Position numbers and translations under genes: made by a program | Shown: positions 1 through 5,857 of the stretch, piece by piece | Numbering within the stretch: the stretch's first letter is position 1 | Layout of the letters: every line of letters begins with the position of its first letter | Assembly (NCBI GenBank): GCA_031281635.1 | Contig: JAITFC010000037.1 | Location: 1 to 5,857, forward strand | DNA from: Puniceicoccales bacterium | GTDB lineage: Bacteria > Verrucomicrobiota > Verrucomicrobiia > Opitutales > JAIRLM01 | Length of the DNA stretch: 5,857 nucleotides | Direction: 5' to 3' | Notes under the pieces: generated by a model | Databases searched by the model: none | The model's input: the letters and a program-made list of their open reading frames with translations, nothing else | Told to the model about the DNA's origin: nothing

Positions 1-257
1 AATAGTAAATCCCACCTTGCAAATAGCATAATAATAATAGTCATACATCTTCCCCTATCCCATAAATGGGCGAGTATGACAACACGGTCGTAAAAAGTTA
101 CTTCCCCTCTAAGATCAAGAGATATGACATATTCTCCTTCAACTACTTCCGAGAGGTGAATAGGAGATATCTGATCGATATTACGATAATTAGCGTTCTG
201 CTCCACCTGCTTAACGAGATCCGCAACCCTATCGTCAGTCGACGTAATTTTAGCCAT
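1..257 (-). CDS. Unrecognised protein, N-terminal part, runs off left edge
   Basis: This minus-strand frame starts at ATG 257-255 and stays open for 85 codons to the window edge, so the C-terminus is missing. The product begins MAKITSTDDRVADLVKQVEQ. It continues with a short polar stretch (NANYRNIDQISP), then an acidic, probably beta-rich part around residues 38-60 (EVVEGEYVISLDLRGEVTFY), and then a more hydrophobic segment near residues 61-85 that includes MTIIIMLFARW. I do not recognise a family. The start at 257 is chosen because a near-consensus promoter ends 8 nt upstream. An in-frame ATG seven codons earlier (278-276) lies inside that promoter spacer and is directly preceded by a stop codon. 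There is no clear Shine-Dalgarno sequence. The small plus-strand frame on the opposite strand at 66-272 looks less protein-like. Coding status is probable, function unknown. Confidence 0.55.
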   Translation of the reverse strand, partial: MAKITSTDDRVADLVKQVEQNANYRNIDQISPIHLSEVVEGEYVISLDLRGEVTFYDRVVILAHLWDRGRCMTIIIMLFARWDLL

Positions 258-265
258 CGGAAATG

Positions 266-294
266 CATATAAACACATTCAATATCCATGTCAA
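266..294 (-). promoter_or_regulatory. Sigma70-like promoter for the left-edge gene
   Basis: On the minus strand a perfect TTGACA (294-289) is followed by a 17-bp spacer (288-272) and TATATG (271-266), which matches four of six bases of the -10 consensus. Only 8 nt separate the -10 box from ATG 257, so a start site at the usual distance would fall on or next to the start codon and give a leaderless mRNA. This is the best-matching promoter in the window. It is read from sequence only. Confidence 0.6.
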
Positions 295-455
295 CGAAAT
301 TATGGAATTGGTGCTGTTTTCGTAAAGTCTCTGCGAACAGGAATGAAATTTGCGCATGCTTTGGCCGTGGATGAAAATTTCGGTCTGGCACATGGGCGCA
401 AAACTTTCCGTCGACCCGATAGATTTCTGCCTGAAACAATTTTTTTTCTTTGTGC

Positions 456-484
456 TTGCAGTGACTGGAAAAGCAGCATAAATT
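456..484 (+). promoter_or_regulatory. Putative promoter of the M16 peptidase gene
   Basis: TTGCAG (456-461), a 17-bp spacer and TAAATT (479-484) form a moderate sigma70-like pair, with three of six and four of six consensus matches. A T8 tract at 440-447 sits just upstream, where an UP-like element would be. The -10 box ends 8 nt before ATG 493, so the predicted transcript is leaderless or nearly so. The same arrangement recurs in front of the autotransporter gene, and that recurrence is the main support for this call. Confidence 0.45.
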
Positions 485-492
485 CCCAGGGG

Positions 493-3294
493 ATGAGGAA
501 GAGTTGGCGTACATTTTTGCTGGCAATGTTCCTGTGCCTTGTACATTTAGAGGCCATGGAAGCGTTGCGTTTTGAGTGGGATACGGACATTCCCGTTGAC
601 GAAGAGATCGTGAGTGGGTGCTTGAAGAACGGCCTCCATTACTTCATCTTACCGCATCGGGAACCGCCGGGTCGCGTGAGTCTGCGGCTGATTGTTGGCA
701 CAGGATCCCTCATGGAAACGGAAGAGCAGCGCGGTCTCGCCCATTTTCTGGAGCACATGGCCTTCTGTGGCTCAGAAAATTTTTCCCGGGGAGACCTCAT
801 TGAACAACTGCAGCGCATGGGAATGTGTTTCGGCCACCACACGAATGCTTACACGAATTTCACGGAGACGGTCTACAAATTGGAATTGCCCAATAACAGC
901 CGGCAGTCACTGAAGGACGGCCTCATCGTTTTTCGGGACTATCTCGCTGCACTGCAAATCGATCAATCTGAGGTTGACCGGGAGCGCGGGGTCATTCTGT
1001 CGGAGTTGCTCCACCTCGACTCCCCGCAATACCGAGATTTTTTGGCTAGCTACGAATTTTTCTTCCCAGATGCCATCATCGGAGACCGTCATCCAATTGG
1101 TTTGGAAGAGGCTATTGCAGAGGCAGATGCGACGATTTTGCGCGAATTTTACGAAACATTTTACCGTCCGTCCAATGCGGCCGTTGTCATTGTTGGAGAG
1201 GTGGATCCGCAAATGGTCATCCGCGTCCTAAATCTTATTTTTGGAGATATTTCCGAGGGTAAAACGCCGGAACACTACGACATCGGCACTTTCAATATCA
1301 AGGGCATGCGCGTGGGACTGCACCGCGAGGAAGAATTGCCGCAGGCATGGGTCCACGTGACCTGCGCCCGGCCACTGGAGGAGTACGAGGATTCGCAGAT
1401 CAATCGGGCGGAAATACTCTTCCATCAGGTGGCCAACCGTGCGCTAACGAGGAGACTGGAAGCTCTTAGTAAACAAGAAAATGCGATATTTTTTCAGGGC
1501 GAAGCGCATTCGGAACTTTTCTTTCGCAATGGCGTTCTCATGGCCGGCCTGCGACTTTCTTGCGATCCGCAAAATGTCCGCGAAACTGTCCAAGTGGCTG
1601 AGCAAGAACTGCGTCGCGTCCTAGAATATGGTTTCACCGAAGGGGAAATTGCGCGGGCAAGGAAGGACATCTCCGCGGCCTATAGAAATGCGCGTGTTCA
1701 AGCGGATAGCGTTCGTTCGGAACATCTTGCCGATTGGACCGTTAGCGTCATTTGCGATGCCTTTGTTCCCAATTCCGTCGAATGGGCCGACGATTTTGCT
1801 CAAAAAACGTTGGAAGAAGCGACACCGCAGCGCGTTTGGGAATCCTTTTACTATCTCTGGAGTCCTAAAAATCGCTCCATCTACGTCTCGGGGAACATCC
1901 AGGGAAAAATCAACGAGGCCGTCATTCGCAGCGCTTACACACGTTCCCAGCGCACAGCCCTGCCGCCACCAGAAGAAGAAATTTTCCAACAATTTGCCTA
2001 CAAAAAGTTTGGCAAGGTCGGCATCGTCGTTGAGGACAACGTTGACGAAGAATTGCAAATCCACCAATTCACCTTTGCCAATGGCGTGCGGCTAAACGTG
2101 AAACGGACGGATTTTGAAGCACAGCAAGTACTTGTGCGCGTGCGTTTTGGTCACGGAGTCATGTCCGAACCGGAGAGCAGACCGGGACTTTCCAGCTTTG
2201 CCAATTGGGCCTTCATCGAAGGTGGACTGGGCGCCCACAGTGCGGAAGAATGGCGCGATTTATTTGCGGGACATGTACTTGGCGTGCAGTTCCATGTGGG
2301 GACGGGAGCATTTTTCCTTTCGGGAAAGACGACGACAGAGGACCTGCCCCTGCAATTGCAACTATTGACCGCCTACTTGGCCGACGCTGGATTTCGGCCG
2401 GAAGGCGAGCGGGAGGCGAGGAAAATGATCGCGCAAGTCTATGCAGAACTAGAGCATACCACCGAGGGTGCCATGATTTTGGAGGGCGAGAGATTTCTGC
2501 ACGGTGGCGACCGCCGCTTCGGCTTGCCCGAAAAAAGTGTGATGGAGACCTACTCAATGGGAGATCTGCGTCGTTGGTTGCAGCCGCAACTGGGAACGAG
2601 TTACGTGGAAATTTCCGTTGTGGGCGATGTGGATCCGACACAGGTTTGCCGATTTGTTGCGGAAACTTTCGGTGCCATTCCCGGCCGCACGGGGCAACCG
2701 CTGGAACTGGATGGGCAAGTGGCACTGCCGCTAGGACAAAGCGCGAATTTTTCCTACGATTCTTCCATTGCTAAGGGCCTTGTGCAGCTGCATTGGCCGA
2801 CGGACGACCGCTGGAACATGGAGCGAACGAGGCGGTTAAACCTGCTTTCGGATATTTTCAATGAGCGTCTCCGCGTGCGCGTTCGCAAAGAAATGGGGGA
2901 TACATACGCGCCATATGCTTATCACGTGGCAAGTTACGCGTTGAAAAATTACGGGTATATCTGCGCCGGAGCTCTCGTGGATGTGGGACGAGTGAACGAC
3001 ATTGCCTTCACGGCCAAAGACATCGCCAGGGAGTTGCGCGCTGGAGAAATTACCGAGGATGAATTCCAAAGGGTTAAACTTCCAGCCCTAAATCAATTGC
3101 AGGAGCAGGTAAGGAAAAATTCTTACTGGCTCAACGGCATTGATGGTATGCAGGCCTATCCGAAGGAATTGGACTTCTTGCGCACGGCTATCCCATTCTA
3201 CGAGAATGTTCGCCGCGAAGACCTGAATGAAGTTCTAAACTTCCTCGACGAAACGCGGTGTATTACCATCAAAGTGCGTCCGTCTGAACCATGA
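493..3294 (+). CDS. PqqL-like M16 family zinc metallopeptidase, secreted
   Basis: This is a 933-residue two-lobed M16 (insulinase/pitrilysin) peptidase of full family length. Residues 1-24 look like a Sec signal peptide: n-region MRKSWR, hydrophobic FLLAMFLCLV, likely cleavage after LEA (residue 21) or MEA (24). No lipobox is seen, so a soluble periplasmic enzyme is inferred. The inverted zinc motif HFLEH lies at 84-88 (H84 and H88 as ligands, E87 as catalytic base). The third ligand is probably E171 in ERGVILSE, with E164 as the accessory glutamate. The surrounding GLAHFLEHMAF and NAYTNFTETVY resemble E. coli PqqL. The N-terminal lobe continues with a YRPSNAAVVIVGEVDP block (224-239). The C-terminal lobe lacks a second HxxEH, as expected, repeats the VVGDVDP block (709-715), and has RVRKEMGDTY (796-805), which matches the conserved Arg/Tyr substrate-binding region. 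M16 enzymes degrade peptides and small unfolded proteins in a closed chamber. The substrate here is unknown. ATG 493 is preferred over ATG 343 because of the signal peptide. AGGGG abuts the ATG too closely for a normal ribosome site. Confidence 0.93.
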   Translation: MRKSWRTFLLAMFLCLVHLEAMEALRFEWDTDIPVDEEIVSGCLKNGLHYFILPHREPPGRVSLRLIVGTGSLMETEEQRGLAHFLEHMAFCGSENFSRGDLIEQLQRMGMCFGHHTNAYTNFTETVYKLELPNNSRQSLKDGLIVFRDYLAALQIDQSEVDRERGVILSELLHLDSPQYRDFLASYEFFFPDAIIGDRHPIGLEEAIAEADATILREFYETFYRPSNAAVVIVGEVDPQMVIRVLNLIFGDISEGKTPEHYDIGTFNIKGMRVGLHREEELPQAWVHVTCARPLEEYEDSQINRAEILFHQVANRALTRRLEALSKQENAIFFQGEAHSELFFRNGVLMAGLRLSCDPQNVRETVQVAEQELRRVLEYGFTEGEIARARKDISAAYRNARVQADSVRSEHLADWTVSVICDAFVPNSVEWADDFAQKTLEEATPQRVWESFYYLWSPKNRSIYVSGNIQGKINEAVIRSAYTRSQRTALPPPEEEIFQQFAYKKFGKVGIVVEDNVDEELQIHQFTFANGVRLNVKRTDFEAQQVLVRVRFGHGVMSEPESRPGLSSFANWAFIEGGLGAHSAEEWRDLFAGHVLGVQFHVGTGAFFLSGKTTTEDLPLQLQLLTAYLADAGFRPEGEREARKMIAQVYAELEHTTEGAMILEGERFLHGGDRRFGLPEKSVMETYSMGDLRRWLQPQLGTSYVEISVVGDVDPTQVCRFVAETFGAIPGRTGQPLELDGQVALPLGQSANFSYDSSIAKGLVQLHWPTDDRWNMERTRRLNLLSDIFNERLRVRVRKEMGDTYAPYAYHVASYALKNYGYICAGALVDVGRVNDIAFTAKDIARELRAGEITEDEFQRVKLPALNQLQEQVRKNSYWLNGIDGMQAYPKELDFLRTAIPFYENVRREDLNEVLNFLDETRCITIKVRPSEP

Positions 3295-3301
3295 GTCCGC
3301 C

Positions 3302-3350
3302 GGTGGTGGAAAATTGTCCACCACCCAAAAGTGAATTTTTTTTATTTTTT
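3302..3350 (+). terminator. Intrinsic terminator after the M16 peptidase
   Basis: A perfect 9-bp stem (GGTGGTGGA at 3302-3310 with TCCACCACC at 3317-3325) encloses a 6-nt loop and begins 7 nt after the stop codon. The T-tract (eight T, one A, six T; 3336-3350) starts about 10 nt past the stem, farther than in a textbook terminator, so efficiency is uncertain. The intervening AAAA (3327-3330) could pair with the first T residues and extend the structure. The same T-tract sits just upstream of the next promoter. Confidence 0.7.
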
Positions 3351-3353
3351 CTC

Positions 3354-3381
3354 TTGCATCGCCCAGCCATTCGGGTAAAAT
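3354..3381 (+). promoter_or_regulatory. Putative promoter of the autotransporter gene
   Basis: TTGCAT (3354-3359), a 16-bp spacer and TAAAAT (3376-3381, five of six -10 matches) lie directly behind the T8-A-T6 tract. The -10 box ends 7 nt before ATG 3389, which predicts a leaderless transcript. No Shine-Dalgarno sequence is present at the usual distance. The arrangement closely parallels the one in front of the peptidase gene. Confidence 0.5.
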
Positions 3382-3388
3382 CGCTACG

Positions 3389-5857
3389 ATGAGAGACAGC
3401 GAGACCATTCCATTTTATAGGCGTTTTTTGTGCTTAGTTGGAGCGTTTTTATGCTTTTCCGGACTATCATATGGCATCCCTCTAAATGAATGGGCACATC
3501 CAGATGGTTGCAACGTTGACAAAGACCTCAAAATCATATCTTTTAGTGTGGGAAATTACACTTTTGACGATTGCGTACAAGTAAACGAGAGTGGCTGGAA
3601 ATTGCTCGGCACACCTTCGGATAATGGTGAAATTCTATCAATATTAGACGGCGATAGTGTAGTGTCGTTTTTTAAGTTTCACATTAATCTTTTCAAAGCA
3701 ACATTTACAGACACTGAGTGGTTATCGTTTAAGAATGGTTTTGCTTCCGCATACGGAGGTGCAATATATGCGAATAGCATTAAGGGCAATATTGCTAATT
3801 CAGAATTTATATCAAATACGGCAGGGACATGCGGCGGAGCGGTATATGCCTCTATCGCGTTCAATGGTAGTATTAGGAGTGCTGTATTTAAAAACAATAG
3901 GGCTACTACTTGTGGCGGTGCTATGAATGTCGGCTTATTTATTTCTGACATTGCTAACTCGAAGTTTATGTCAAACACGGCAAAAGAATCCGGAGGAGCT
4001 ATATACATTGCACAATCCTGGCTATGCACAGCGAGTAATCTAAATCAAAGTGCTGCTCGTCATAACAGTAAAGGCAGCACATTATTTATAGGCAATAAAG
4101 CAGGGATGTTTGGCGGTGCAGCGTATGTTAATTATTCGGCAAATATCTATGCGATCTTCGGAGATATGATTTTCCAAGGGAATATGGATAGCCTTGCTTT
4201 TAATGACGATTTTGAATCTACGAAGAATGGTGCAAATAATGCAGTGTATTTCAAAAATTCTGATAATAACAAAACCGTAACACTATCCGCTTTTGATGGG
4301 CACTGCATGCGCTTCTACGATCCCATAAGTAGCAATGTCGATAATCCAAACCTCACAATTCGCATTAACGGCGCGCTGGCAGCGGAGACGGCGAAAATTC
4401 AGTATGATCCGGAAATCAATGGTCTTGGAACATGGGCGGCGAGGCAGACTGGGACGGTGCTGTTTGATTCGCTACACTCGAAAGTGTATTTTAGTAATAC
4501 CACTGTGAGCAACGGCACGATGGCTCTGCATAATGGAGCGACGTTCGGCGCAACTAACAATTTTTCAATAAACGAAAATAGCACATTTACGCTGGAGGCT
4601 GGAGCCACGTTGCGCGTTGCCTACGAACAGGAGAGACGTAAGTATAAATTGGAAAATGATGGAAGTTTTATAGAGGGCGATATCAGTAAAATTGAAATTG
4701 ACTATCCGCCGTATAAGTATGCCGAACAGAGGACTGATGGCGATCTTGTACGACACCTTTATGTCAGTGCCATTGACGCAAAAAAATTGTATTTGAATGG
4801 CAAATTGCATTTTGTGATTCCATCCAACATCAAAGATGGCAATGTCTTATTGCAGCCACGTGGTGTTGTGAATTTTGACGATAAAACAACGCACGTTTCA
4901 CTGGAGATTTCGGAGAAGGGTTTCCCATTAGAAATCGGACAACACGTCGTTTTGCTACATTCGGCATGTAGCGATGACGAATTGCAAGAATTGGGAAGAG
5001 ATACGATCATAGTGGGAAATTGCGCAAATAAAACGGCAGCTGCGATCGTCAAAGAACCTCTGGCCTATGGCATTGCGAGAAAAAGTGGATACTTGTTCGA
5101 CGTTGCCATTGCAAATTCAAGCAGAGATTTGGTGGCGACTGTGGCGTGCAAAATCGAACCGGAAATAATTGCAAACCCAGCAATGAAAGTTTTAACTAAT
5201 AGCTACATTTCCGGATTACTGCTAATTAATCATAGCACGGAAATTACGTCGTCATTGGTGCGCAACAAAGGCGTGGAATCGGGAAAACTTTTTTTCATTC
5301 CATTTTCCACCGACCGCAGCACCTATGAAACTGGCGTAACTTCCTCGCTGCGAACGTGCGCACTGGCCTTCGCCGGAGGGTTGCGAAAATGCAGGCAAGT
5401 CCCCAATGGCCACCTGTGCGCCATGGGTTTTTGCGACTGCGGCATAGACCGCTATGACAGCGCCAACGACTTCGAAGCGAGCGATTTCGGACCGGCTGGA
5501 AAAACTTCTGGCAAAGGTGAAAGTCGTAGCTATTCCGCCGGAGCCGTTTGCCGCATGGACTACAACGCAAGCTCCCGCGGCCACGCCTATTGGGAAGGTT
5601 CTTGCCGAGCCGGAGGATTGTCCAGCGACTGGGAAAGTGCGGAGCCGGTTGCCGGCGGTCATCATGCCGACTATAAAATTTCCAACTTTGTCTACGGTGG
5701 ACACTTAGCAATCGGATACGTCACCGGCGAACAATCTTCCACGAACATTGATTTCGGCGCAAAATGCCTCTGGTCGCACCGTCCTGGCAGCCAAATAAAA
5801 CTCGGCGAAGACGTGGTGGCCTTCGATGCCGTCGATTCCGTACGCCTCAGACTCGGC
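3389..5857 (+). CDS. Pmp-like autotransporter, C-terminus beyond right edge
   Basis: The frame is open for 823 codons and has no stop in the window. Residues 1-29 form a signal peptide (RR n-region, FLCLVGAFLCFSGL core, cleavage probably after SYG). Residues 112-247 carry five F-x-x-N / G-G-A units like chlamydial polymorphic outer membrane proteins. Residues about 320-412 (TGTVLF, NGATF, TLEAGATLRV) resemble a Pmp middle or beta-helical region. A probable helical linker at about 595-630 precedes the type V autotransporter barrel, recognisable from about 636: YETG, GIDRYDSANDF, GKGESRSYSAG, EGSCRAG, GGHLAIGYV and FDAVDSVRLRLG. The last motif normally lies near the final strands, so perhaps 60-90 residues are missing (inference). 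The expected role is export of its own passenger through the outer membrane for surface display or adhesion; the adhesion role is inferred from Pmps. The barrel is cysteine-rich and more GC-rich than the passenger. ATG 3389 is the only start that gives a signal peptide. Confidence 0.9.
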   Translation, partial: MRDSETIPFYRRFLCLVGAFLCFSGLSYGIPLNEWAHPDGCNVDKDLKIISFSVGNYTFDDCVQVNESGWKLLGTPSDNGEILSILDGDSVVSFFKFHINLFKATFTDTEWLSFKNGFASAYGGAIYANSIKGNIANSEFISNTAGTCGGAVYASIAFNGSIRSAVFKNNRATTCGGAMNVGLFISDIANSKFMSNTAKESGGAIYIAQSWLCTASNLNQSAARHNSKGSTLFIGNKAGMFGGAAYVNYSANIYAIFGDMIFQGNMDSLAFNDDFESTKNGANNAVYFKNSDNNKTVTLSAFDGHCMRFYDPISSNVDNPNLTIRINGALAAETAKIQYDPEINGLGTWAARQTGTVLFDSLHSKVYFSNTTVSNGTMALHNGATFGATNNFSINENSTFTLEAGATLRVAYEQERRKYKLENDGSFIEGDISKIEIDYPPYKYAEQRTDGDLVRHLYVSAIDAKKLYLNGKLHFVIPSNIKDGNVLLQPRGVVNFDDKTTHVSLEISEKGFPLEIGQHVVLLHSACSDDELQELGRDTIIVGNCANKTAAAIVKEPLAYGIARKSGYLFDVAIANSSRDLVATVACKIEPEIIANPAMKVLTNSYISGLLLINHSTEITSSLVRNKGVESGKLFFIPFSTDRSTYETGVTSSLRTCALAFAGGLRKCRQVPNGHLCAMGFCDCGIDRYDSANDFEASDFGPAGKTSGKGESRSYSAGAVCRMDYNASSRGHAYWEGSCRAGGLSSDWESAEPVAGGHHADYKISNFVYGGHLAIGYVTGEQSSTNIDFGAKCLWSHRPGSQIKLGEDVVAFDAVDSVRLRLG
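3728..4129 (+). repeat. Five Pmp-type F-x-x-N / G-G-A repeat units in the passenger
   Basis: Each unit has the pattern F-x-x-N-x-A-x-x-x-G-G-A, with the F exactly nine residues before the first G: FKNG/GGAIY (F114, G123), FISN/GGAVY (F140, G149), FKNN/GGAMN (F167, G176), FMSN/GGAIY (F193, G202) and FIGN/GGAAY (F233, G242). Unit 1 has G instead of N. The first four G-G-A motifs are 26-27 residues apart and the fifth is 40 away, owing to a polar insertion around 209-230. A lone FQGN (262-265) follows without G-G-A. This is the signature of parallel beta-helix Pmp passengers. Confidence 0.85.
3791..3982 (+). repeat. Diverged direct DNA repeat inside the passenger
   Basis: The 33-nt segments 3791-3823 and 3950-3982 match at 27 of 33 positions by eye and are offset by 159 nt (53 codons, two repeat units). 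They encode IANSEFISNTA and IANSKFMSNTA. The six differences change only two residues (E to K and I to M), so most are silent. This suggests that a two-unit block was duplicated and then diverged under selection. Confidence 0.65.

Larger units (their letters stand above)
258..492. other. Divergent intergenic region
   Basis: This region separates the left-edge gene from the M16 peptidase and carries a promoter at each end. The peptidase frame is open back to an ATG at 343, but the 50 extra residues it would add (343-492) are rich in charged residues and unlike a secretion signal. They also lie ahead of a predicted signal peptide, so they are treated as non-coding. A run of eight T (440-447) precedes the rightward -35 element. 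I see no tRNA, small RNA or strong hairpin in the middle part (295-439). Confidence 0.5.

Noticed and set aside
343..492. N-terminal extension of the peptidase starting at ATG 343
   Set aside because: It would bury the clear signal peptide that begins at 493 and would place the predicted promoter inside coding sequence. The extra 50 residues show no secretion signal or known domain.
143..590. Three overlapping minus-strand frames of 96-127 codons antisense to the peptidase start
   Set aside because: They overlap each other and the confirmed coding strand, have no recognisable domains, and read through the divergent promoter region.
1628..2095. Plus-strand 155-codon and minus-strand 148-codon frames within the peptidase
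   Set aside because: They lie inside a confirmed M16 gene in other frames and have the Pro/Arg- or Phe-rich composition typical of shadow translations.
2205..2774. A 189-codon plus-strand frame and a 170-codon minus-strand frame
   Set aside because: They are shadow frames of the peptidase C-terminal lobe, rich in Arg, Gly and Pro with no domain, while the main frame carries the conserved motifs.
3291..3392. A 33-codon frame filling the gap, overlapping the peptidase stop (ATGA) and the autotransporter ATG (ATGA)
   Set aside because: The double overlap is striking, but the frame translates straight through the terminator hairpin and T-tract (many Pro and Phe), has no ribosome site, and is more simply explained by chance.
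3679..4029. A minus-strand 116-codon frame with repeated A-P-P-x-x-x-A-V-F motifs
   Set aside because: The apparent repeats are the reverse reading of the G-G-A-I-Y units on the plus strand and not an independent protein.
3755..4120. Possible CRISPR-like array from regularly spaced GGCGGAGC-type words
   Set aside because: The words are short, imperfect and in frame with coding repeats. There are no identical 25-35 nt repeats with unique spacers.
5252..5711. Minus-strand frames of 138-150 codons and a plus-strand 84-codon frame over the barrel
   Set aside because: The autotransporter frame carries recognisable beta-domain motifs throughout this stretch without interruption, so the others are shadows. 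They also gave no reason to suspect a frameshift.

Overview
The window most resembles a host-associated member of the PVC group (Verrucomicrobiota/Chlamydiota). This is an inference from three things: a chlamydial Pmp-like repeat passenger, a PqqL-like M16 peptidase, and the absence of well-placed Shine-Dalgarno sequences at the gene starts. The lineage is only a suggestion, because no rRNA or other marker gene is present.

Layout. A partial, unrecognised gene runs leftward off the left edge (257 to 1, minus strand). A 235-bp divergent region (258-492) follows and holds a good sigma70-like promoter for each direction. A complete two-lobed M16 zinc metallopeptidase with a signal peptide occupies 493-3294. 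A compact 94-bp gap (3295-3388) carries a hairpin plus T-tract terminator that runs straight into the next promoter. From 3389 to the right edge there is one uninterrupted 823-codon reading frame. It encodes a secreted autotransporter: signal peptide, Pmp-type F-x-x-N / G-G-A repeats, a middle beta-helical region, an alpha-helical linker and most of a C-terminal beta-barrel. It is easily overlooked because its stop codon lies outside the window.

How the genes fit together. The peptidase (periplasmic by prediction) and the autotransporter (outer membrane or surface by prediction) both belong to the cell envelope. Each has its own promoter and a terminator lies between them, so they are probably neighbours rather than an operon. 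No functional link between them is visible in the sequence.

The most unusual signal is regulatory. At all three gene starts a -35/-10-like pair with a 16-17 bp spacer ends only 7-8 nt before the ATG, which predicts leaderless or nearly leaderless mRNAs. The two plus-strand promoters share more: a T8 tract, TTGCA and TAAAWT. A second unusual point is the high cysteine content of the autotransporter barrel. A third is the change from an AT-rich passenger to a GC-rich barrel inside one gene.
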